From: Schistocerca nitens | Lineage: Eukaryota; Arthropoda; Insecta; Orthoptera; Acrididae | NCBI RefSeq assembly: GCF_023898315.1 | Contig: NC_064614.1 | Span: 500,356,109-500,420,108 of the forward strand | Length of the DNA: 64,000 nucleotides | Direction of reading: 5' to 3' | Shown: one piece after another, positions 1-10,599 of the stretch | How the letters are laid out: each line of letters starts with the position of its first letter | Numbering within the stretch: the stretch's first letter is position 1 | Made by a program: the position numbers and the translations under genes | Notes under the pieces: model-generated | Told to the model about the DNA's origin: nothing | The model's input: the letters and a program-made list of their open reading frames with translations, nothing else | Databases searched by the model: none

Positions 1-664
1 CTCGCAAACGCACTGATTAAAACCTATAGGATACTTTACGTTGACTTATTATCATGAAGTTTGGCAAGAATCAAGGTTTCACACTATAAGTAAAGGAAAA
101 AATCCGAAAATGTTAGTTTGTAATTTTATCATATAAAATATAACTTTTTGCTATCAGAACTTACATAATAATAAACAAATTACACAAATATAAATAGAAG
201 TCCCCTGATCGATCCTTTCTGATGTCCGTGCTTGTCCTGGGATCTACTGCAGAAATTTTCATACGGTCTCGGAAATTCCGAGCCCAATATCTTGCTAGTA
301 CCGATAACAGCCACAAATAATTGAGATTTTTGATTTCCGGAATGGATGAGCTATCTATGTACGTAACTAGCTTAGCGTACTCTGCTTTGCTCGCGTAGAC
401 AATATGGTCTGTTCAGATTTTGTTTTTCGTTTTTATTTAATCGAATTTTTATGTTGTTCAGAAACTGTAAACACCTTCTGAACTTTTCACGCTAATTAAG
501 GCAATAGAAGCATGCTCTTTTCCGAAAGTACTAGTGACCTAAAAGCGAGTCTGATGCCTGGAGTCTGAGGTTTTTGTTAATCATGCCTTTTGCGTTCTTG
601 TCGTGATATTCCCATAGAAACTTTGATCTCCTAACACATATTAGTTTATATCTAACCGAGAAGA
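1..664. other. AT-rich sequence, no gene recognised
   Basis: No coding frame of convincing length or composition and no recognisable repeat boundary is visible. Short ORFs are scattered and AT-driven. Confidence 0.6.
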
Positions 665-1201
665 GAAATACCAATTTTCATAGGATCAGCTATAAATTTT
701 TTGTATTATAACGAAATATTTTCATAAAAATTTTCATACCCCGTTTCACCCTCTTGCGTGTCGAATTTCCAAAACCTATAAAACACGTATTTTTCTTATT
801 CCTATTAAAGAAGCCCAATACAAAATTCCATAGATTTAGCTTTGAACCATCTTTCGTAATGGAATACAAAGCTTTGCACCCCTTATTTCACTCCCTTATG
901 GGGTTGAATTTCTGGAAACACAGAAATACGTATTTTTTAAATTTCCAGCCGAAAAGTCAAATACCAATTCTCATAGATGTAACTTTAAAAATGGTTTACT
1001 AGTTCTTTAATAATGATTGTTTTCACAAAAATTCACCCACTATTTCACCCCTTAAAGGCTGAATTTCCAAAAATCTACAACTGACAAAGTAAATACCAAT
1101 TTTCATAGTTCTACCTTCAAAATTGGTCTTCATGGCGACATATTTTCCAGAAGCCTTTCGTCTCCTATATCACCCCGTTAGGAGTGGAATTTCGAACAGC
1201 G
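665..1201. repeat. Degenerate tandem array, about four units of 130-150 bp
   Basis: The phrase AATACCAATTTTCATAG recurs in diverged form near 668, 814, 960 and 1092. Each occurrence is followed by a TTTCACCCC-like block and a GGGTGGAATTTC-like block, so about four decayed head-to-tail units are present. The small ORF at 754-1002 lies across units and is not treated as a gene. Nothing recognisable was seen between 1202 and 1500. The array may belong to a larger mobile element whose ends I could not place. Confidence 0.6.
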
Positions 1202-1499
1202 CTTTCTTAACCGATGCCTACAGTATAAAATGAAAACCCTGTCCAAATTTTAAGTTTCTATCCTTAATGGTTTGGCCTGGGCATGACGGGTCAGTCAGTC
1301 AGGACATTATCTTTTATACACAGTATATAGATTGCGTCTATACGGTACCCTGTGCGCGCGAATCCTACTCGCACTTTTTTGTTTCCGCCACTCTTCCATG
1401 CATTATAGTCCTTCCGTGTCTCTACTAGTGTCGCAGCTGGTCCACAAACACAAATGTGCCGGTTCGTGCGCTCTCTCGATCTCGGCAAGGAAGCTCGGA

Positions 1500-2015
1500 A
1501 TAATGTTAGCACGACGCCGACGCGAAAGCCCGCTATTCCAGCGCCGTGGGCGTGGTGGGCGCCGCGGCCCGCGGCTCACGCACGTGGCGGCGCCGCCACG
1601 CCCCCCGGCTGCGATTGGCCGGAGACTGCTTGCGCCCTAGCCGTCGGCCAATGATAGCCCTCCTCCGGCCCGCATTGGACGGAGGGCGCCGCGGCGCCGG
1701 CGCACGCGGCAAGGAGTAGCGGCAGAGCGGCCGCGTCGTCGGCAACATTTTCCGACCGCAAAGGGCAGGGCGTGATCGCGCAGGGCAGGGCAGCCGCTTT
1801 CCTCGTCGCCGGCAGCAGGAAGTCGCGCGTAAGAGGCCAGCGCAGCGCGAGAAGCTGTCCGTGCGAGGCAGGGCCGGCATGCGGGCACGAGCAGAGTAGG
1901 CTGGGGCTGCAGCACGGCGAGCGTGGGCGGCGAGAGGCAGGGAGAGCGAGGGGGCGTGGCCGCGGCGGGCGGCCGCTGTCAGTGGCGTCGGCGCTCGCGG
2001 CCCACACAGGCCGCC
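1500..2015 (+). promoter_or_regulatory. CpG-rich promoter-like region
   Basis: GC content and CpG density rise sharply here against AT-rich surroundings. Three CCAAT motifs sit at 1614-1618 (reverse), 1648-1652 (forward) and 1674-1678 (reverse), roughly 30 bp apart as in NF-Y promoters. An E-box CACGTG lies at 1581-1586 and a GC/KLF-type box GGGGCGTGGC at 1951-1960. TCAGT at 1979-1983 resembles the arthropod initiator and lies 33-37 bp before a candidate start codon at 2016. Overlapping long ORFs on both strands are expected in GC-rich DNA and are not called as genes. Promoter function is inferred from composition and motifs only. Confidence 0.55.
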
Positions 2016-2069
2016 ATGGACCCAGCAGACGACCAGGAGGTGCCCGCCGCCGCGGGCGTCCGCAGGATC
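2016..2069 (+). CDS. Candidate first coding exon of a host gene (partial)
   Basis: ATG at 2016 sits in a good initiation context (CCGCCATGG) at the end of the CpG-rich block. It opens 18 codons reading MDPADDQEVPAAAGVRRI, followed directly by GTGAGT at 2070-2075, which matches splice-donor positions +1 to +6. The base before the donor is C rather than the usual G. The frame closes at a stop a few codons into the intron, as expected for a short first exon. The acidic, Ala/Pro-rich N-terminus is not diagnostic and I do not recognise the protein. Downstream exons were not found, and a LINE begins about 80 bp into the presumed intron. Alternatives are a non-coding leader or a chance ATG. The call rests on CpG island, Kozak and donor together. 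Confidence 0.4.
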
Positions 2070-2149
2070 GTGAGTACCTAACGATCTTCCTCATCTTCAC
2101 TAGCAGCACCAGGATGAATTCGAGTTTGCTGTGACGAATAGCAGCTTGC

Positions 2150-3315
2150 TGTAAATGTAGAAAAATGCAAGTTAGTGGAGCACAAAAAACAATCCTGTAC
2201 CGGTACAAGTGGCGTGCTGCTTGGCAAATTCGTGCCAATTAAATATCTAACCGCAACGTTACAAATCGATATGAAATGCAAGGAGCACCTAAGGTCAGTA
2301 GCAGGGAAGGTGAATGGTAGACTTCGATTTATTGGGAGAATTTCAGGGAAGTGTACATCATGTATAAAGGAGACCGCGTATACAGGATAGTAAGAAAGAG
2401 TGTGAAAAGCTTGTCAGCGTGTTGTTGAAGGGGAGATTGTACTGAGAAATGGTTGTTCAGCAAAAAATTCATACGTTCCTTCGTTTCCGAGTTATTTCGT
2501 TTTGAAGTTAGCCAATCATGTAGTCGCGCTCGCAAATTCAAGCAGCCTGCCAGAGGCAGTGTCACCAGACCTGTTCTTAGTTTAATTTCCCCAGACCGAA
2601 CTAACGTAGCTTTTGATCACCTAGCTTCAATTTATCACTTCCGAAAAAGGCGAATTTTGAACTGGTAGTGGATATTTTAACAACTGGTAACTCTCGGACC
2701 CACAGTTGTCTGTCTATTACCGCATTACCGCTTTTAGCCGAATAACTCGGTAATGGCGCACCGTCTAGATATTTTTTAACAATTATTTCTCACCACGATC
2801 TCCACCGCAACACCCTCACAAGCTCTTCGGGCTGTTTCTGACCACCCTGTAGAACACTACAATACCCATTCTTGAGTACTGCTAGAGTGTTTGGGATTCC
2901 CACCAGGTCGGATTACAGGAAGCAGGAAGGCGACGGAACAATTCAGAGCCGTGCTGCAAGGTTTGTACCGGCAGGTTCGATCAAAGTTCGAGTATAACGG
3001 GGATGCTTCGTGAACTCATACGTGAATACCTGGAAGGAAGAAGACGTTCTTTTCCTGAAAATCCTTCAAGAAAATCTAGAGAACCAGCATTTGCGACCTA
3101 CTGCAGAACGGTTCTAATGCCACCAACGTATATTTCGCGTGGGGATTGCGAAAACATGAAAAGAAAACTTAGGGCTCGTACAGAGAGTTGTCTTTCTCTC
3201 GCTTCATTTGTGGGTGGAACAGGAAAGTGAATGGCAAGTAATGGTACAAGGTACACCCCGCTACTCACTGTATGGTGGCTTGCTGAGTATGATTGTAGGT
3301 ATAGATGTAGAACGA
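2150..3315 (+). mobile_element. LINE 3' relic (end of RT ORF plus tail), split by a foldback element
   Basis: The translation at 2160-2390 contains RLRFIGRI and CIKETAY, the block after the RT catalytic core that recurs in the other LINEs here. After the foldback the reading resumes with a decayed PILEYC-SVWD block, then AARF-like and PPTYISRGD-like blocks near 3117-3160, the C-terminal signature of these non-LTR elements. The end near 3300-3315 has the TAGATGTAG tail typical of the family here. Several frameshifts and stops make it non-functional. It is 5' truncated and sits in the presumed first intron of the candidate gene at 2016. Confidence 0.7.
2383..2849. mobile_element. Foldback (inverted-repeat) element, copy 1
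   Basis: The termini are inverted copies (left CAGGATAGTAAGAAAGAGTG, right ending ACCACCCTG), flanked by TA at 2381-2382 and 2850-2851. The two halves are diverged inverted repeats: the AAAGCTTGTCAGCGTGTTG block at left mirrors CAACACCCTCACAAGCTC at right. Removing the element with one TA rejoins the LINE frame (...AY RTLQYP...). It belongs to the same family as 61765-62237. No coding capacity was seen. TA target and long inverted arms fit a Tc1/mariner-type MITE. Confidence 0.7.
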
Positions 3316-3902
3316 AGGTTGAATATGTTTTAAAAATAATTCTACCGGAGCGAACGAAATTCTCTTCTGTTGTTTCACCATACATGTTTCGGAGAAGTGA
3401 TACCACGATTAGTATGCTCCCTTTATTTGCTTAACAGCACATACAGTTGTTCATATTACTGTCTGTCATATGCGCACAGCTAATATTTTGGCATTGCAAC
3501 TTTTGTGGAAACCACCAAAAAATGTACCAATATATCAGATGCACACAGTCGACAGACGACTACGTGAACAACAGTATTCAGTACTAAGAAAATTATTCTC
3601 TGAAACATATATGGGTGAAGAAAATAAGAAAATTATGTTCGCTGAAAGCCAAATCCTTTCCTAATAGATATTTATTGAAAGCACGGACCAAAAAGTGAAC
3701 TCTGAGCTCAAGACGAAGAATGAAGATTATGACTCGCTAACTAGTGTAACTGACAGCCTTGCAAAGTCGACCACATTTCACTTTCGAAAATGTTCAGTAG
3801 TGGTGCCACCAAAGAACAAAAAAATGATGAAACTGGCAGGATTTCGTGAAAACTTCGTCTTGCGGGCCCGCCTTGCCACATAACAGCCGTAGCCCAATAC
3901 CA
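3316..3902. other. No gene recognised
   Basis: Short AT-rich ORFs only, none with recognisable motifs or coding-like composition. Confidence 0.5.
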
Positions 3903-4400
3903 GGTGGTTATAACTAAAGTGCAGCTACTGACAGAGTTCCAGTGTGCGCTGTAATTATCATACGGTAGCGATACTTGGTAGATATTCTAATTCGTTAATA
4001 CAGAACCGATTTACGCTGGAACAAAAGTTAGTTCCAATTTTGGCCACTAAATGCAAATCTGGCGCTGTACAGCGTCTCGTCGACGTCTCCGGTGCTCATA
4101 CTGAACAAATTATGTAAGCGACGGTTAATAATAAAATTAACATTATACCCTTTTCACTTGTTTGACCTCTTCTGCCCACGTCCAGTTTCTAATTCTGTGC
4201 CCAAGGAAACATTTCTATATGTCTTTCTTGCAATTACAGCGCCAGATTTGCACCTAGTGGCCAAAATTGGAAATAATTTTTTTGTGCAGCTTACATCACT
4301 TCTGCTTTAACACGTTAGAATACCTACCCAGCTTCGCTGTCATACGACAGTTACACTCCATAGCGAAGCTCTGTGAGTAGCTGTACATTAATAAAACCAC
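3903..4400. mobile_element. Palindromic foldback element of a second family
   Basis: The left end begins GGTGGTTATAACTAAAGTGC and the right end reads as its diverged complement, finishing ATTAATAAAACCAC. Inside, TTGGCCACTAAATGCAAATC is mirrored by GATTTGCACCTAGTGGCCAA, and CAGCTACTGACAGAG by CTCTGTGAGTAGCTG. Arms are about 170 bp each around a centre near 4150. There is no ORF of note. No clear target duplication was found, so the superfamily is undetermined. Confidence 0.65.
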
Positions 4401-5105
4401 TCACTACTTGAACAGTACGCCGTTTTTGTTCATGACGAATGTGTATAAATGTGAGATGACGCCTGTAACAAAGAGAAGGGACCCAATAGTATCCTGCTGC
4501 GAGATTACTGGTGAACGTCTCGAGTACGTCACAGTATATGAGTATTTGGGAGTGTCACTTAGAAGCGATGTGAAATGGGACGATCACGTTGTGAATGCGA
4601 ATGGACAAGTGAGATTTGTTGCACCGATCTGGGAAAGTGCGGTGTATCAATTAAGGAAATAACGTACACGATCCCAGTGTGCTGAGTTGTTATACTTGGC
4701 CTCCTTATTAAGCAGGAACGACAACAGACACAGAACGACTTCAGAGACGCGCTTCTAGGATCATAACAGTCGGTAAATCCCACATGGAAGTGTAACAGAA
4801 ATATTGGAGGGATTTAAATGGGTATCCTTGGAAGAAAGATGACGTAACTGTCGCGAATCTCTGGAGGATATATTTAGCGAACCTGTTCTCGAATATGACT
4901 GTGCTAATCATGGTGCTGCCACCGTCTTATATCTCACGTCTGGGTCATAAGGTTCAGGTAAGAGAGATTAAGGAGCGTACAGAGGCATGTAGACAGTTAT
5001 TTTTCCCTTACCCTATGCACGAATCGAATAGCAAGAAAATCAATAGTGTAGGTACAACGTACCCTGCGCTCTGCTCCGAAGAGTAGACCTAGAAGTAGAT
5101 GTAGA
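4401..5105 (+). pseudogene. LINE 3' relic (RT C-terminal part and tail)
   Basis: The frame at 4408-4662 contains TVYEYLGVSLRSDVKWDDHV, which aligns with the INYLGVRIRSDLKWNNHI block of the LINE copies at 37 and 44 kb. Further on, PPSYISRLGH at about 4918-4947 matches their PPTYISRRDH block, and the sequence ends with an AGAAGTAGATGTAGAC tail. Stops and frameshifts break the frame. It is a decayed, 5'-truncated non-LTR insertion. Confidence 0.65.
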
Positions 5106-5879
5106 CTATTCTGCGTGGTTGCGCGCTTACATCATCAAAAGCGAAGACGGGTCAAATGGAGTCTTAGATCTAACTTCAGCCGAGCAAAGACTTAGTCGTT
5201 GCTCAGCAACGCATTGAGACATTTGTTCGATTGTGAAACTCACCGGGTTTATAGAGTGTCTTGGGCACAATAAACGTTTTGTAAATTAGGCAAAGTCTCA
5301 GTCATGTATTTCGTTGTTATGCTCGCTTTTGGTCGCAATAGGCCAACGCCGGATCTACATGTAAAATAATGCAACAAAAATCCTTCCAATCACCCAAGAT
5401 ATTTAAAAGGAAATCATATAAGAAATTACGAATAGATGTACCTGATTACCTAAAATATGCAGAGCATGATCGCTATCACCAGCATCAGATGGTTCACCTC
5501 GCCAGGAATGAGCCACAATCAATGGCTCACCAGTTATACAGAGAGACGAATTTACCCTGTCAGTGTAAATGGTAACGCTAAATTGTGAGTATGTCTAAGT
5601 GTACATCTGCATTACAAGAACACCTGTTAACAAAGCAACAAAACGATTACAATGTGTCACAGTGTAAGTGGAATCCTGTTTTAGGCTATGGTAGTCACGT
5701 TGTCAGAGTTAATTAAGACGTCTTCATTCATAAAAAAGTTAAAATGCTTAATTAATCTGTAACAAAACAAGTCTAATGTAAAACAAAAAAGGCAAACATG
5801 AAGCAAAGTTATCAGAAGGTAAAAACGATTTACAAAATGATCTAGACAAGATACCTACAAGGCGCGAAAAATAATGATT
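5106..5879. other. No gene recognised
   Basis: The small ORF at 5369-5575 shows no known motif and no supporting context. The region is otherwise AT-rich and featureless. Confidence 0.5.
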
Positions 5880-6405
5880 GCCACTGAAAGTGGGGTGGAA
5901 TGCGAATCATAGACTACGTTTTATTGTCAGAACACTTACAAGGTATAACAAATCTGCTGATGAGGCAGCCTATATTACTGTTGCCAGTCATCTAGAGTGC
6001 TGCAGCGCGGTGTAAGACCCTTACCAGAGAGGACTCACGGAACACATCGACAAAGTCCAAAGAAAGACAGCTCGTTTAAATTACTACGAAATAGGGAAGT
6101 GAGATAATAAATGAGTTGGGGAATCAATCATTAAAGCAAAAGTGTTTTTTGCGCCGAGATATTTTCACTAACGTCAGTTACCAATTTTCTTATCCGAATG
6201 CCAAAATATTTTGTTGACTACCACCTACGAAGGGGAAAATGACCATTGTGATAAAATAACAGAAATCTGAGCTCGCACGGAAAGATGTCTTTTCTCCCTA
6301 GTGGCATTCGAGAGTGGAGACGTAAAAAAATGGCTCAATGTGATTATGTGTATCCTCCACCAAATACTTGAGTATGAATTGCAGAGTAATTCTGTGGATG
6401 CTGTA
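5880..6405 (+). pseudogene. LINE 3' relic, strongly decayed
   Basis: Blocks resembling HIDKVQRKTARL at about 6048-6083 and SFLPSGIREWRR near 6289-6324 correspond to the C-terminal LINE blocks seen elsewhere here. The terminal phrase TGAATTGCAGAGTAATTCTG resembles the 3' end near 36570-36595. Many stops are present. Confidence 0.45.
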
Positions 6406-7005
6406 GAAGCTACTGACATAATTATCGTTGTGTCATGTGCACTGGTTTAGGTTGATGTCTTCATGTTGGGCACACTTGTCAAAGTGCGGTAGCTCCTTAC
6501 TTCCGAAGGGACTGGCAGGCAGTGCCTCAATCGGTATTACGTTGCTGTTCTCACGTCAACTTAGCTCAATTCTTAACCACGTTTACACTGAAAACCTAAC
6601 ACAAATGGAACAGTGAGGCTCAAATAGAAGAGCAAGGGGTACCCCTAGCTGCGAGGGGTGTGCACGGACGAAAAGTTGAGCCGAACAAACTCAGGACTGC
6701 GGCTGCGGAACTGGTGAGGAAGTCACAAGAGCGGCCAAAGCTTAGACGTCAGGTAGTTCTCTACTTCTGTTACCTATGTAATGAATGTATTCTGGTACAC
6801 ATAACGTACATTTCCTGTCGCATTCTCACACTAACAGAGACTTCCAAAGTAACTAAACCTCGATAGTATCTGTAATACTAACCATCAAATTTTTGCTTTT
6901 ATTTTAATGAAACTTCTAACACAGTATATTGAAACGTTAACAACGTTATTCCCTCTGCAACACAGAACAGGAAGGCTAGAATTTAAGGTTAAATCGATAC
7001 GAAGT
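6406..7005. other. No gene recognised
   Basis: Two short ORFs (6428-6616, 6660-6866) carry no recognised motif. Confidence 0.5.
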
Positions 7006-7007
7006 TA

Positions 7008-7770
7008 CTTGGGGCGTTCAAAACTGATTGACACTACAGTTGTTTGTGTTCATAGGAAACATTTACTGATCAAACGAATATAGATCATTTTAGACGTATT
7101 CCACGCCAATGTCCACTTTTGCCATTGTCCTGGCAGTTTCCGTACTTGCATAGCGAACCAATCTGTGTGGATCTCCCAGCGCCACTGATAGACAACTGCA
7201 TGAAATTTGTCATTGGAGGTGAACTTCTTAACCCGCAGGACCTCTTTCATTGCGTCGAATACGGCATAGTCGCCAGGGACCAGATACAGTGAATATGGTG
7301 AATGTGGCAGCACGGTAAACGCTAGTTCACCCGCGGTGGCAATGGTCTGGCGACTGGCATGTAGGTGCATTGTCGTGTTGGAGCAGAAAGCCTCAGTCCC
7401 CTTTCCCATGACGGCGTTGTTGAAGGCGTCGGCGGAGTTGGTGCAGTGGATCTTACTGAGAGGGGGTCAACTCACCAGCAATATTATTTCCTAATACCAG
7501 AACACGCTCGCTTCCCGCGCCCGGGTTCCGTGTTCGATTCCCGGCGGGGTCATGGATTTTCTGTGCCTCGTGATGACTGGGTGTTGTGTGATGTCCTTAG
7601 GTTAGTTAGGTTTAAGTAGTTCTAAGTTCTAGGGGACTGATGACCATAGATGTTAAGTCCCATAGTGCTCAGAGCCATTTGAACCAGAACACGGTCACCA
7701 TTTGTTTCTGCACGAATAGTCCCAAGCGTGGCTTCTTGCGACAAGCGCTACCAGTATGCTTCGACTCCAT
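7008..7770 (-). mobile_element. Mariner-like element relic, split by a SINE
   Basis: On the minus strand, LPHSPYSLYLVPGDYAVFDA at about 7240-7300 matches the mariner signature HPPYSPDLAPxDYxLF, with the catalytic Asp of SPDLAP changed. MVTVFW, just beyond the SINE at about 7694-7715, matches the conserved mariner MATVFWD block. A GGGGCGTTCAAAACTG stretch near 7010 may be one terminal repeat, and the opposite terminus was not located. The transposase is interrupted by stops and by the SINE, so it is dead. Upstream similarity fades above 7770. Confidence 0.65.
7507..7682 (+). repeat. SINE, tRNA-derived head type b, 5' truncated
   Basis: A B-box-like GTTCGATTCCC is followed by the common SINE body (CCTTAGGTTAGTTAGGTTTA ... 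GTGCTCAGAGCCATTTGAA). An 11-bp target duplication ACCAGAACACG flanks it at 7496-7506 and 7683-7693. It is inserted into the mariner relic and so is younger than it. Confidence 0.85.
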
Positions 7771-8170
7771 ACACTAGCGTATCTTTTCTCTTCATCATCA
7801 AACGTGATTCGCTACTGCCTTATTATCAAGTCACTGACATGGTGTGGTTTACGTGCAGTTGCTGGAAGCCCAGTGCTTTTGCGTTTTCCAGCACAGTCCG
7901 TACCGCCTCTAACTCCGACACCCAACGAAACGCGGATTTGCTGCGACTTAGTGCTGTTTCCACATATATAGCTACTAACCTCTTGTGGACGCCTGAAGCA
8001 GTCACTCCTCCCCTTCAGAGAAACCACACTGTCCACCGTTGCCGATGCTTCTCTGATTCAATGTTGTCTTATCGACGCCCACCAACGCACTCGCAAGCCA
8101 GCCAACGTGCTGCTGCAATGCACCATCTGTTCTAGTTGGAAGCAGCCACACCAACTGGTGGCAGTAGAAC

Positions 8171-8236
8171 ACAGCCTGTCTTCGCGCGTACATCGACATA
8201 CGCACAGCCTGTCTTCGCGCGTACATCGACATACGT
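8171..8236. repeat. 33-bp tandem duplication (two units)
   Basis: ACAGCCTGTCTTCGCGCGTA begins at 8171 and again at 8204, and the 33-bp units differ only at the last base. Overlapping ORFs on both strands simply read the repeat twice. Confidence 0.9.
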
Positions 8237-8327
8237 ACATCCGAAACTGCTACTTTGCAGGAGTTATAGGAGGACGGCCAATCATTACTGAAAGAACTAA
8301 ATAATAACGAGCTTTTATTAAACAGAT

Positions 8328-8366
8328 CTGAAGATGGTCATTATAGACCGAAATCAGTAGTCTGAT
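8328..8366 (+). other. Hammerhead-like hairpin motif (relic)
   Basis: CTGAAGAT is followed by a GGTC/GACC stem with a 6-nt loop, then GAAA at 8350-8353, then a second hairpin ATCAG/CTGAT (8353-8357 and 8362-8366). The order CUGANGA, stem II, GAAA, stem III is that of a hammerhead ribozyme. However, there is one extra base after CUGAAGA, and UG instead of UH follows stem III, so activity is doubtful. Similar motifs occur at 13286 and 21113. Confidence 0.35.
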
Positions 8367-8734
8367 GACAAAAAATTTGTGACCATAGACGTGAAGTAAA
8401 GGAAATTTATTCTATATTCTGATCACTGTTCAATTCGCGGCCATGTCGCAGCTTGTGAAAGAAATCGTTTAGTAACGAATTGAGAAAGAAAACGGCTGTG
8501 ACCTTATAGAAAGAGACACACCAGTGCTCGCCACAAATGATTTACAGATAGAGAAAATCGGAACCGTAATGGTCGGAAAGAGTTTGGAATTCCGCTCCCC
8601 AGGAACGAAGTTCTAGTGTTTGAAAAGCTGCTCCACCGGTATACAAGATATACACTACGTGGTCAAAAGTATCCGGACACCTGGATGAGAATGACTTACA
8701 AGTTCGTGGCGCCCTCCATCGGTAATGCTGGAAT

Positions 8735-9954
8735 TCAGTATGGTGTTGGCCCACCCTTAGCCTTGATGACAGGTTCCACTCTCGCAGGCATACGTTCAAT
8801 CAGGTGCTGGAAGGTTTCTTGGGGAATGGCACCCCTTTCTTCGCGGACTGCTGCACTGAGGAGAGGTCGGTGAGGCCTGGCACGAAGTCGGCGTTCCAAA
8901 ACATCCCAAAGGTGTTCTATAGGATTCAAGTCAGGACTCTGTGCAGGCCAGTCCATTACAGGGATGTTGTTGTCATGTAGCCACTGCGCTACAGGCCGTG
9001 CATAGTGAACAAGTGCTCGAGCGTACTGAAAGATGCAATCGTCATCCCCGAATTGCTCAACAGTGGGAAGCAAGAAGGTGCTTAAAACTTCAACGTAGGC
9101 CTGTGCTGCGATAGTTGCACGCAAAACAACAAGGGGTGCAAGCCCCCTCCGTGAAAAACACGACCAGACGGCGGTTGTGGCCGAACGGTTCTAGGCGCTT
9201 CAGTCCGGAACCGCGCTGCTGCTACCGTCGCAGGTTCGAATCCTGCCTTGGGCATGGATGTGTGTGATATGCTTAGGTTAGTTAGGCTTAAGTAGTTCTA
9301 AGTCTAGGGGACTGATAACCTCAGATGTTAAGTCCCATAGTGCTCAGAGCAATTTGAATCATTTGAAAAACACGACCACACCATAACACCATCGCCTCCG
9401 AATTTTACTGTTGGCACTACACACGTTGGCAGATGACGTTCACCGGGCATTCTCCATGCCCACACCCTGCCATCGGATCGCCACATTGTGTACCGCTTCT
9501 TTCCGCTTCTTTCCGCTGTTCAATCGTCCACTGTTTACGCTTCTTACACCGAGCGAGGGGTCTTTTCGCGAGATGTGTAGATTATGAGCAGCCGCTCGAC
9601 CATGAAATCCAAGTTCTCTCACCTCCCGCCTAATTGTCATAGTACTTGCAGTGGATCCTGATGCAGTTTGGAATTCCTGTGTGATGTCTGGATAGATGTC
9701 TGCCCATTACACATTACAGCTCTCTTCAACTGTCGGCGATGTCTGTCAGTCAACAGACGAAGTCAGCCTATACGCTTTTGTGCTGTACGTGTCCCGTCAC
9801 GTTTCCACTTCACTATCACATCGGAAACAGTGGACCTAGGGATGTTTAGGAGTGTGGAAATCTCGCGTACAGACGTATGACACAAGTTACCCCCAATCAC
9901 CTGACCACGTTCGAAGTCCGTGAGTTCCGCAGAATGCTCCATTCTGCCTCTCAC
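8735..9954 (-). pseudogene. Tc1 transposase, broken
   Basis: The N-terminal part at 9763-9954 shows a helix-turn-helix (ELTDFERGQVIGGNL ... REISTLLNIPRSTVSDVIVK). The C-terminal part at 8735-9124 has WPAQSPDLNPIEHLWD with the catalytic Glu, and ends KAKGGPTPY as in Tc1 proteins. The usual QQDNA block with the second catalytic Asp reads FQYARALVHYAR, so that Asp is lost. The SINE at 9167 and several frameshifts separate the parts. In Tc1 proteins this enzyme cuts and rejoins element ends at TA sites; this copy cannot. Confidence 0.8.
9167..9363 (+). repeat. SINE, tRNA-derived head type a, full length
   Basis: The head has A-box-like TGGCCGAACGG and B-box GGTTCGAATCC, then the common body. A perfect 15-bp target duplication TGAAAAACACGACCA lies at 9152-9166 and 9364-9378. 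It is inserted within the Tc1 transposase. Confidence 0.92.
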
Positions 9955-10084
9955 GATGTCTAATGACTACTGAGGTCGCTGATATTGAGTACCTGGCAGT
10001 AGGTGGCAGCACAATGCGCCTAATATGAAAAAGTATGTTTTTGGAGGTGTCCACATACTTTTGATCACATAGAGTAGCCCTACA

Positions 10085-10320
10085 GCAAACTACCGTAATG
10101 AGGAGGACAGTGCACTTGTGCTTGGGGACATTGGGTTCAAATCCCACTGAATCACATAATCTTTCCGAATATCACTTCGGTGAATGTCGTAATGGTTCCT
10201 TAAGTAGCGGTACAGTTGATTCCACTCCACATCCCTCTCCAACTGAGATAAAGGTCCGTCTCTAATGACTCAGTTGTCGAGGGGAGTTTAAGTTCTGGCC
10301 TTTCTTCTTTCCAGACTGTG
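10085..10320 (+). repeat. SINE of a second family, decayed
   Basis: A tRNA-like B-box region GGGTTCAAATCCC at 10132-10144 is followed by a body ending GTCCGTCTCTAATGACTCAG, which matches the clearer copy at 17571-17815 (CTCCGTCTCTAATGACCTCG). Boundaries are approximate. Confidence 0.5.
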
Positions 10321-10599
10321 CCTCACGAAAACCTTAGGATTTTGTGAGAATCCTGTATTGGTTCTGAAACAATTGAAGCAAAAAATATGGAGATGGCTAT
10401 GACCACCATGTTTCTTTGATAACCAAATTAAAGTATTGTATAAAATCCTTGTAAATGTTATGAGAAACTTCTATTTCAAATGTTTATACTGCAATAACGT
10501 TACAAAAACAATTTAAAAAGTGGATAAGAAACCGTGAGTCACGATTGGTTGCATAAAGTTTGCTTGTTTGAAGAAAACTGTTTTTAATAAGCCATATTT

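Larger units (their letters stand above)
7771..8652. other. No gene recognised; contains a 33-bp duplication and a hairpin motif
   Basis: A 135-codon plus-strand ORF (7728-8135) spans part of this stretch, but it starts inside the mariner relic, has no motif and overlaps an equally open minus frame. The two small features inside are listed separately. Confidence 0.45.
8653..10074 (-). mobile_element. Tc1-like transposon with terminal repeats, split by a SINE
   Basis: The inverted termini are CACTACGTGGTCAAAAGTAT at left and the complement of CTATGTGATCAAAAGTATGT at right, each bordered by TA (8651-8652, 10075-10076). Without the SINE and one target copy it is about 1.2 kb, a normal length for a Tc1 element. 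The minus strand carries transposase remnants. Confidence 0.85.

Noticed and set aside
1533..2238. Long overlapping ORFs on both strands (up to 220 codons) in the CpG-rich block
   Set aside because: Stops are rare in GC-rich DNA, the frames are low-complexity Arg/Ala/Pro-rich, and they contradict each other.
7728..8135. 135-codon ORF as a possible gene
   Set aside because: Starts inside a mariner relic, lacks any motif, and an opposite frame is equally open.
9167..9240. tRNA genes at the SINE heads (A-box, B-box, cloverleaf-like)
   Set aside because: All such heads continue into the common SINE body and most are flanked by target duplications; no free-standing tRNA gene was seen.
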